From: Pseudomonadota bacterium | GTDB taxonomy: Bacteria > Pseudomonadota > Gammaproteobacteria > Steroidobacterales > Steroidobacteraceae | Length of the DNA: 6,284 nt | Assembly: GCA_021820785.1 (NCBI GenBank) | Contig: JAKADE010000174.1 | Span: forward strand, 1 to 6,284 | Reading direction: 5' to 3' | The notes under the pieces: generated by a model | Database searches by the model: none | Told to the model about the DNA's origin: nothing | What the model saw: the letters and a program-made list of their open reading frames with translations, nothing else | Program-made: the position numbers and the translations under genes | Part shown: positions 1 to 5,350 of the stretch, in pieces | Layout of the letters: the number at the start of each line of letters is the position of its first letter | How positions within the stretch are numbered: the first letter of the stretch is position 1

Positions 1-364
1 TAAGCAGATCGTTGATGAGGCTCTCCATCGCGTATGAGCCGTAGCGCGTGGCCAGGCCGACCGCCGGATCGAGCCAGTCGTTCGGACCTACCGCGGTGTC
101 TTCAGGCAGCATGAAGTGGTTCATTCCGCCTACCCCGCGCTGCGGATCGCGCACGCAGGCCGACACGCACGATCCAAGCACCGTGCTGATCGCCTCGTCG
201 CCGCGCGATACGTAGTACTCTCCGGGCAGAATCTTCACCGTCCAGCCATTTTCCCGGTCCCAGTGCCGTTCGAAGTGTTCGAACCCGGGTACCGTGGCCG
301 GTGGTTCGGGTGTGCGGAGGGCGGAATCACGCGCCTGCGCGGCCGAAATGCGCGGCTCAGACAC
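1..364 (-). CDS. cheD: CheD, receptor glutamine deamidase (3' end outside window)
   Basis: CheD deamidates specific glutamines of chemoreceptors to glutamate, and in some bacteria also works with CheC in adaptation; it acts in the cytoplasm on the receptor signalling domain. The first 121 residues are visible. After about 25 residues of unconserved N-terminus comes an F-E-H-F-E-R-H-W-D segment (28-36), then the family core K-I-L-P-G-E-Y (44-50), L-G-S-C with the presumed catalytic Cys66, and G-G-M-N-H-F-M-L with the presumed catalytic His83. The Cys-His spacing of 17 equals that of Thermotoga CheD (C27/H44), and Ser60/Thr61 sit where the third active-site residue lies. The start is GTG at 364: its first bases overlap the cheR stop (GTGTCTGA), and no other start codon precedes the conserved part. 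No strong Shine-Dalgarno is seen, so translational coupling to cheR is likely. CheD is usually 160-200 residues, so roughly a third is missing. Family assignment is very secure. Confidence 0.95.
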   Translation of the reverse strand, partial: MSEPRISAAQARDSALRTPEPPATVPGFEHFERHWDRENGWTVKILPGEYYVSRGDEAISTVLGSCVSACVRDPQRGVGGMNHFMLPEDTAVGPNDWLDPAVGLATRYGSYAMESLINDLL

Positions 365-1223
365 GCCGGTAAATCGACTTGCCGATGAGGGCATAGCTGT
401 CGCTGACCTTGAATAGACTCTCGGAATGCCCGAGAAACAGCAGATCGCCGGGGCGCTGCAGCCGGCTGATGCGCGCAAACAGGTCGCGCTGTGTCTCCTT
501 GTCGAAGTAAATCACCACGTTGCGGCAAAACACCACATCCAATGGTCCTTTCATCGGCAAGGACTGCATAAGATTGAGCTGCTTGAACGTAATGAGCGCT
601 GCCGGTTCTGGCGCGATCTGCCGAACGGCGCTGCGGCCGTCGTGGGCATCGCGGAAGAATCGGGCTTGTCGCTCCGCCGAAACGCCGTTCAGGCGTTCGA
701 GCGGGTAGATGCCCCGGCGTGCGCGATCTAGCACCTCGGAGTCCAGATCGGTGGCCAGAATGCGTACATCCCAGCGCTCCGGGTGCGGTAGCGACTCGAG
801 CACCGTCATGGCGATCGAATAGGGTTCCTCGCCGGTCGAGCAGGCGGCTGACCAGATGCGTAGCCGCCGATTGGCGCGCGCATCAGCTATGAGCGGGGCG
901 AGCCACTCATCGCGCAGATATTGAAAATGATGCGGCTCGCGAAAAAAAGAGGTGAGATTGGTGGTGATGGCATTGCACAGCTCGGTCACCTCGCGCTGGT
1001 CGTGCGCGAGCAGTTCGCGGTACTCGGCGAATGAATGCAGCCGCAAAGCACGCAGGCGTCTGGTCAGACGACCGTAGACCAGCTCGCGCTTCTGTTCGGT
1101 CAGATGAATGCCCGTGAGGGACTTCACCAGGGTGCGCAACGCCTGGAAGTCATCCTCGCCGAAAGCGAATTCGCGCACGCGATGCCCGCTGGCGTCGGAC
1201 AGGGGCGCGGCGTGCGGGCTCAA
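357..1223 (-). CDS. cheR: CheR, chemoreceptor glutamate methyltransferase
   Basis: CheR transfers a methyl group from S-adenosylmethionine to glutamates of receptor signalling domains, setting receptor gain in adaptation. The 288-residue product has normal length. The N-terminal helical domain (about 19-85) carries F-x-x-L-x-x-L-V-x-x-L-T-G-I and a basic G-R-L-T-R-R-L-R helix (51-58). The methyltransferase domain follows: T-N-L-T-S-F-F-R-E (88-96), SAM-binding [12 protein letters not shown] (125-136), A-T-D-L-D (157-161), F-C-R-N-V-V-I-Y-F (232-240) and G-H-S-E-S (265-269). The stretch 188-203, equivalent to the beta-subdomain that holds the receptor pentapeptide in Salmonella CheR, is at least as long as in that protein, which fits a tether-binding CheR. 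The start is TTG at 1223, overlapping the upstream stop as TTGA, with GGAG five bases before it. An in-frame GTG at 1178 has weaker support. The end overlaps cheD by 8 bp. Confidence 0.97.
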   Translation of the reverse strand: MSPHAAPLSDASGHRVREFAFGEDDFQALRTLVKSLTGIHLTEQKRELVYGRLTRRLRALRLHSFAEYRELLAHDQREVTELCNAITTNLTSFFREPHHFQYLRDEWLAPLIADARANRRLRIWSAACSTGEEPYSIAMTVLESLPHPERWDVRILATDLDSEVLDRARRGIYPLERLNGVSAERQARFFRDAHDGRSAVRQIAPEPAALITFKQLNLMQSLPMKGPLDVVFCRNVVIYFDKETQRDLFARISRLQRPGDLLFLGHSESLFKVSDSYALIGKSIYRRV

Positions 1224-1672
1224 AACAGCTCCACGCTGCCTTCCTCGGCATGCAGGTGGACCGGTATCGGAACGTCGTCGCCGGGCAGCAGCAGGTTGAA
1301 CAGCATCCGATGCGACTCCGAGGTGAAATGCGTCCGTAGACGATCGCGCAGCGCCGGCCAGCCAGGCGAATCTGCCGAGGCGGGGCGATCGGTGGTCGCG
1401 CCGGCCAGCAGATCGCGCACCTGCGTCAGCTGCTGCACCATGCGATCATGGAACTGCAGGCTTTCGATGCACGTGGCGAGCTCGGCGCGCACATCTTCTG
1501 AAGCGAGCGGCAGCATGGCCGAGAGCCGTGCCAGCGCTCGCCCCAACGCATCGACCGGAGTCAACGATTCGTGCACCGCCAGTTCGATCAGCGCTGCAGC
1601 GGTGGTCGCAGCCTGCTCGAGCTCATCGGCGCCGTATGCGGACGGCGCGGGAGAATGTTTCTGTCGCGTCAT
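1220..1672 (-). CDS. Uncharacterised helical chemotaxis-cluster protein with CheZ-like DxxxQ motif
   Basis: No named family is recognised with certainty. The 150-residue product looks soluble, with no signal peptide or membrane segment. Residues 15-90 read as amphipathic helices rich in Ala and Leu. The most conserved-looking part is S-L-Q-F-H-D-R-M-V-Q-Q-L (71-82), where Asp76 and Gln80 give D-x-x-x-Q after an aromatic residue. E. coli CheZ dephosphorylates CheY with D143 and Q147 in a helix reading Q-S-F-Q-D-L-T-G-Q. After a short Ala/Thr/Pro linker (91-106) come another helix (107-129) and an acidic, hydrophobic tail ending V-E-L-F, loosely like the CheY-binding CheZ tail. The length is well below CheZ (about 214). 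The start is ATG 1672, with an in-frame stop just upstream and a poor Shine-Dalgarno. The gene is translationally coupled to cheR and follows a cheY, so a role on CheY or on the methylation enzymes is inferred. It could also be an unrelated helical adaptor. Confidence 0.85.
   Translation of the reverse strand: MTRQKHSPAPSAYGADELEQAATTAAALIELAVHESLTPVDALGRALARLSAMLPLASEDVRAELATCIESLQFHDRMVQQLTQVRDLLAGATTDRPASADSPGWPALRDRLRTHFTSESHRMLFNLLLPGDDVPIPVHLHAEEGSVELF
1229..1232 (-). promoter_or_regulatory. Ribosome binding site that decides the cheR TTG start
   Basis: GGAG on the minus strand lies five bases upstream of the TTG at 1223 and inside the last codons of the preceding gene. This good spacing, together with the TTGA stop/start overlap, favours the rare TTG start over the in-frame GTG at 1178, whose upstream sequence is only weakly purine-rich. 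Confidence 0.7.
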
Positions 1673-1728
1673 GTCTGACCAGCGTCAATGTGGCATAAAC
1701 GCGAAGGGTGCACGCGGCCGTGCCGCGG

Positions 1729-1765
1729 CGCTCCGTCTCCGGTGCGTGCGACCAGAGACGGAGCG
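1729..1765 (-). other. GC-rich intergenic RNA hairpin, no U-tract
   Basis: A perfect 11-bp inverted repeat (1729-1739 with 1755-1765) lies in the 126-bp gap after the exported-protein gene. Read as minus-strand RNA, the stem continues through a U-G wobble (1754/1740) and three more pairs (1751-1753 with 1741-1743), closing a 7-base loop at 1744-1750. On the plus strand the wobble would be a C-A mismatch, so the structure favours the minus-strand transcript. No run of Ts follows, so it is not a canonical Rho-independent terminator. It could stabilise the upstream mRNA end, attenuate read-through, or mark an RNA processing site. A smaller GGGGT/ACCCC stem lies just before it (about 1766-1778). 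Confidence 0.6.
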
Positions 1766-1798
1766 GGGTGTAACCCCTCGCCGGTACGGAATCTCGGC

Positions 1799-2134
1799 TC
1801 AGCTGTGCTTCGATTTGAAAATCTGCACCTGCTGGTTGAACTGCGAAGCGATCTGCTTCAGCTGGTCCACGGCCGCATTGTGCAGACTGACCTGGTCGTC
1901 CGGACTCATCTGGTTCTGGCGCACCTCGAACTTGAGGCACTGCAGATATGTCTGCACGTCGTGGTTGTATTCCTGAACGGTCTGCATCGCAGTGACCATC
2001 TGCTGCTGGCTCGCGGTGGCGCCATCCGGAATCTTGCTCGGCGCCGGCGGCAGGTGGCAGTTGGCATAAGCGGCAGGCAGACCGATGGCACAGGAGACAG
2101 CCAGGGTGGCCAGGGCTTTCTTCGCGGATTTCAT
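1799..2134 (-). CDS. Small exported (periplasmic) protein of unknown function
   Basis: The family and function are not recognised. The 111-residue product begins with a clear Sec signal peptide: basic K2-K5-K6, a hydrophobic stretch (7-20) and A-Y-A at 22-24, giving likely cleavage before Asn25. The mature part is about 87 residues: a Pro-rich start (C-H-L-P-P-A-P, 26-32), then long helices rich in Gln and Asn (about 42-71 and 80-108). Mature Cys26 and Cys66 are the only cysteines after cleavage and could form a disulfide. Cys26 is not a lipobox cysteine because Asn precedes it. The start is ATG 2134, with GAGG six bases upstream. It sits 57 bp after cheY and 126 bp before the next gene on the same strand, among cytoplasmic chemotaxis genes. 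A periplasmic partner or ligand carrier for one of the receptors is possible but speculative; it may simply be a passenger. Confidence 0.85.
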   Translation of the reverse strand: MKSAKKALATLAVSCAIGLPAAYANCHLPPAPSKIPDGATASQQQMVTAMQTVQEYNHDVQTYLQCLKFEVRQNQMSPDDQVSLHNAAVDQLKQIASQFNQQVQIFKSKHS

Positions 2135-2191
2135 TTCAAACCTCGTTGCAAGCGTAATGTAGACAAACAGACGACCAAAAATGGGAGTGGG

Positions 2192-2554
2192 TCAGCTGAG
2201 CACCTTGCTGACGGTGGCGAGCAGCCGATCGGGATTGAATGGCTTGACCAGCCAACCCGTCGCACCGGCGGCCTTGCCCTGCTGCTTGCGCTCGACCGTC
2301 GCTTCGGTGGTGAGCACCAGTAGCGGAACGAAGCGGTAGCCGGCACGGGCGCGCAGCTCGCGCACCAATGTGATGCCGTCCATGTTCGGCATGTTCACGT
2401 CGGTGATGACCAGATCGAACTTCTGGCGTTCGGCGATCTGCAACGCCTGGACGCCGTCAGCAGCCTGCTCGACTTGATGGCCGGCGCCGGTGAGCGTAAT
2501 TCCGACCATCTGGCGCATGGCCGCCGAATCGTCTACCGCGAGTATCCGTGCCAT
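2192..2554 (-). CDS. cheY: CheY-type single-domain response regulator
   Basis: This 120-residue protein is a stand-alone receiver domain, expected to be phosphorylated by CheA and, in a flagellar system, to bind the motor switch. Receiver residues are all present: acidic pair Asp8/Asp9, phospho-acceptor Asp52 in V-I-T-D-V-N-M-P, switch Thr82 in V-L-T-T-E, and Lys104 in V-K-P-F. Trp101 occupies the position of E. coli CheY Tyr106, and Glu84 that of Glu89. No output domain follows. The start is ATG 2554, with GGAG seven bases upstream, 38 bp after the stop of the MCP-A gene, so co-transcription is likely. Whether it drives the motor or acts as a phosphate sink or adaptor cannot be told from sequence; a cluster can contain several CheYs. 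Confidence 0.93.
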   Translation of the reverse strand: MARILAVDDSAAMRQMVGITLTGAGHQVEQAADGVQALQIAERQKFDLVITDVNMPNMDGITLVRELRARAGYRFVPLLVLTTEATVERKQQGKAAGATGWLVKPFNPDRLLATVSKVLS

Positions 2555-2592
2555 CGTTATGCTCCGCTGTTCTTGTCAAAGGGTTGCATGAC

Positions 2593-5298
2593 TCAAAATT
2601 CCTGCCACTCGGAGTCCTCGTCCGCCGCGGGTGCGGCGGCACGAGTCGCCACGGCGGCGAGTTTGGGTGCCCGGCTGGCGGGTGGGGGAGAGCTCGCCGC
2701 ACGGGTCGTAACCGGCTTGCGTGCCGACCACGGACGGCTCGTGCTGCGGCGTTCGATGCGGGCCGCGCTGGTGCTCTTGCCATTGAAAGACGCGGCGGCA
2801 GCCGACTGTCGCTCGCCAGCGAGTGACCGGGCTGCACCGGCCAGTGCTGCCTGCGTCGCGCCCACGTCAAAGCGCGCCAGCATCTCGTTCAGGCTGCTCG
2901 CCTGCTCCACCATGGACTGCGAAGCGGCGGTGGCCTGCTCGACGAGGGCCGCATTCTGCTGCGTGAGCTCGTCCATCTGCATGACCGCGCGGTTGACCTG
3001 TTCGATCCCCGCGGCCTGCTCTCGTGAAGCAGCGGCAATCTCGGCGACGATGTCCGAAACCTTCTTCACCGCCGATACGATCTTCTCGAGCGTCTGACCC
3101 GATTGGGTCACGAGCACTGAACCGTCCTCGACCTTGCGGACCGAATCCTGGATCAGTTCCTTGATTTCCTTGGCAGCGGTCGCGGATCGACCGGCGAGGT
3201 TGCGCACCTCGCTCGCGACCACGGCAAAGCCGCGACCCTGCTCGCCCGCGCGAGCCGCCTCGACGGCCGCGTTGAGCGCCAGAAGGTTCGTCTGGAACGC
3301 AATCTCGTCGATGACCCCAATGATGTCGGCAATCCGCTTCGAGGCATCGTTGATGTCGCTCATGGCAGCGACGGCCTCGCTCACCACCGTCCCGCCTTTC
3401 TCGGCCTGATCGCGGGCGGCAAGCGCCAGCTGATTGGCCTGCGACGCATTGTCGGCATTCTGCTTGACCGTGGTGGTCATCTCCTCCATAGACGAAGCGG
3501 TCTCCTCGAGCGAAGAAGATTGTTCTTCAGTGCGCTGCGAGAGGTTCGCGTTCCCCGAGGAAATCTCGTCGGCACCACGATGCACTTCGCCCGCGACCTG
3601 CTTTACCCTGGAAATCACCTCCGACATGGTGTCCGCGAGGCGATTGACTCCGCGGCTCATCATCTCGAAGAATCCGGTCTTTCCGGTGAGGTCGATTCGC
3701 TTGCTCAGCTGGCCGGCAACCACTGCCGAGAGCATGTCCTGCATTTCCCGTTCGACCGCAACCTCCTGGGTGCGATCGAACCACTCCAGCACGACGCCAA
3801 GGCGTTCGTGATGCTCGTTGGTCACCGGGTTCATGGTCACGGCATACGTGTGACCACCGACGGTGAGCGTTGCCCGATACGGCTGCGTGAGCTTGGCAAG
3901 CATTGCGCGCTGGTGGGCGGGGTTCTTGTGGAAGGTATCGATGTTCGCGCCGTTCAGCCGGCCGACGTCGAATCCGGGAAGTTCGCGGCGAATGTCGCTT
4001 TCGGCGTCGCGCAGCGACTTCTCGAGTGCCGGATTCAGGTATTGGATGTTGTAGTCTCCGTCGGCGACCATCACACCGGAGGAGACGCTGTCGAGCGCCT
4101 CACGGATGCGGGCGTTTTCCGCTGCCGCAGTGCGCTCGGCTTCGATCTGGCTGCGCAGCTTGCCTTGCATTTGGTCCAGAGCCCGCAGGACCTGATTGCC
4201 TTCGTCGCTGCCGTCAATCTCGATGCTGTTGTCGTACCGTCCGGCCGCGATGCTGTCGAAAACCGTGATGGCGCGGCCGATGACGCCAGCGAGCGCACGG
4301 GCAATCACCCACGAGAGTGCGAGAGCGATGAGCATTGCGACCAGAGTGATGCCGACTGTCGCACTGCGTGCTGCGGTGACCTGGCCAAGACGATGCTGTA
4401 CCGCGGCGTCCATGGCTGCGTAGCTGGAGTCCAGCAGCTTCTGCATATTGGTATTGACGCCGCCGGCATTTCGGAACAGATCAGCCGTCGTGATCGTCAT
4501 CTTCTTCGCGTTCAGGATACGCGAGCGGATCACGTTGAACGACGCATTGAATGCCGACAGCGCGCCGTTAAGCTGCGGACGGATCCTCGCCCGATCGGCC
4601 GCCGACGCGCCATTGAGGTCCCGTTCGGCCTGGGCGAAGTCGTTCAGGACCTGGCGATGGTAAATTTGGATCGCGCGCTGATCGCCGCCACCGAGGTAGC
4701 CCTTGATAGCCGCGCTCGTGGCGTACCACTGCACTTCGCCGGCGGCAATCAGCGCGCCGGGAACGTCGCGGGTTGCAACCTGGATGAGCGCTGCGGTCTG
4801 CGGCGACGGGTCCACGTTCAGGGCCGAGCGCATCGCGACGACGTGACCCAGGCTGACGAGTTTGGTGATAAGCGCGTCGTGCGCGCGCACCGCCTGATCC
4901 GCGGTGAGCTTCAATTCTCCGGCGGTGAGCGTGCTCCAACCCTGTTCGATCGAATGCCACTGGCCGCTCACCCCGAGGGCGCGGCCTGCGGTCGCGTCCA
5001 CGGAACTGACCCGACCCATGAGCTTGCTCATGCGCGCTTCGGAGGCTGCGACGTCAGCCGCGCGGTTCTGGTCACCCGTCAGCAGCGCGAACAGCTGACT
5101 GCGGTGATTCTCAGTTTCGGCGAGCACGGCTCCGAGGCTGTGAGCAAAGCGCGCCCCCTCGAGCTCGTTGCGAGCCTGCCGCACCTCATGATTCGCAGAG
5201 CTCAGATAGAAGGCCCCGAGCAGCGCAGTCGGGACTGCCATCGCGACCACCAGCAGCAGGAGTTTCTGCCAGAGTTTCAGATGGTTTAGGAATTGCAT
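2593..5298 (-). CDS. Methyl-accepting chemotaxis protein A: periplasmic sensor, HAMP, PAS, Tsr-class core, EWQEF tether
   Basis: A 901-residue inner-membrane chemoreceptor. TM1 is about 11-32. The periplasmic domain (about 33-312) is long and helical, more like a double helical bundle than a single four-helix bundle, and has N-V-D-P-S-P at 161-166. TM2 is about 313-333, and HAMP about 334-385. A PAS-like domain spans about 398-510, with G-V-M-V-A-D (408-413), F-H-K-N-P (456-460) and V-L-E-W-F-D-R-T (503-510). A second HAMP-like segment (about 517-560) leads into the coiled-coil core (570-810), whose tip is [13 protein letters not shown] (664-676). By alignment to Tsr, likely methylation sites are Glu592, Glu599, Glu606 and Glu760. 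An 86-residue Ala/Ser/Arg/Pro linker ends in EWQEF, the x-W-x-x-F class of CheR/CheB docking pentapeptide. The open frame extends 48 codons upstream, but M-Q-F-L-N at 5298 places TM1 normally and has an AGGA site. Ligand unknown. Confidence 0.95.
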   Translation of the reverse strand: MQFLNHLKLWQKLLLLVVAMAVPTALLGAFYLSSANHEVRQARNELEGARFAHSLGAVLAETENHRSQLFALLTGDQNRAADVAASEARMSKLMGRVSSVDATAGRALGVSGQWHSIEQGWSTLTAGELKLTADQAVRAHDALITKLVSLGHVVAMRSALNVDPSPQTAALIQVATRDVPGALIAAGEVQWYATSAAIKGYLGGGDQRAIQIYHRQVLNDFAQAERDLNGASAADRARIRPQLNGALSAFNASFNVIRSRILNAKKMTITTADLFRNAGGVNTNMQKLLDSSYAAMDAAVQHRLGQVTAARSATVGITLVAMLIALALSWVIARALAGVIGRAITVFDSIAAGRYDNSIEIDGSDEGNQVLRALDQMQGKLRSQIEAERTAAAENARIREALDSVSSGVMVADGDYNIQYLNPALEKSLRDAESDIRRELPGFDVGRLNGANIDTFHKNPAHQRAMLAKLTQPYRATLTVGGHTYAVTMNPVTNEHHERLGVVLEWFDRTQEVAVEREMQDMLSAVVAGQLSKRIDLTGKTGFFEMMSRGVNRLADTMSEVISRVKQVAGEVHRGADEISSGNANLSQRTEEQSSSLEETASSMEEMTTTVKQNADNASQANQLALAARDQAEKGGTVVSEAVAAMSDINDASKRIADIIGVIDEIAFQTNLLALNAAVEAARAGEQGRGFAVVASEVRNLAGRSATAAKEIKELIQDSVRKVEDGSVLVTQSGQTLEKIVSAVKKVSDIVAEIAAASREQAAGIEQVNRAVMQMDELTQQNAALVEQATAASQSMVEQASSLNEMLARFDVGATQAALAGAARSLAGERQSAAAASFNGKSTSAARIERRSTSRPWSARKPVTTRAASSPPPASRAPKLAAVATRAAAPAADEDSEWQEF

Positions 5299-5307
5299 AT
5301 TCTGAGA

Positions 5308-5311
5308 TCCT
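5308..5311 (-). promoter_or_regulatory. Ribosome binding site for the MCP-A start
   Basis: AGGA on the minus strand lies nine bases upstream of ATG 5298, inside the 52-bp gap after the MCP-B stop. The spacing is a little long but supports this start over the upstream extension of the frame, which would overlap the MCP-B gene and place about 48 hydrophilic residues before the first membrane segment. Confidence 0.5.
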
Positions 5312-5350
5312 GAAGCTGGAAGCGGTGTGATTGCCGATGCGGCGCCTGCG

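Noticed and set aside
1729..1765. Intergenic hairpin as a Rho-independent terminator
   Set aside because: No T-run follows the stem on the minus strand, and the stem on the plus strand contains a mismatch.
1035..1976. 313-codon open frame on the plus strand across cheR, the 150-residue gene and the exported-protein gene
   Set aside because: It runs antisense through three convincing genes and an intergenic hairpin; the Ser/Arg/Cys-rich translation looks like a shadow.
2057..2059. Cys26 or Cys15 of the exported protein as a lipoprotein anchor
   Set aside because: Cys26 is preceded by Asn, which does not fit a lipobox; Cys15 lies too near the N-terminus, with lysines within the required uncharged stretch.
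2135..2191. Promoter in the 57-bp gap upstream of the exported-protein gene
   Set aside because: This AT-richer stretch contains a T5 run but no -35/-10 pair with suitable spacing, and no sigma-28 or sigma-54 pattern that I could defend.
3520..5289. 589-codon open frame on the plus strand opposite MCP-A
   Set aside because: It is antisense to a receptor gene with unmistakable domains, its translation is rich in Arg, His and Cys with no recognisable motif, and it is explained by GC-rich third-position bias.
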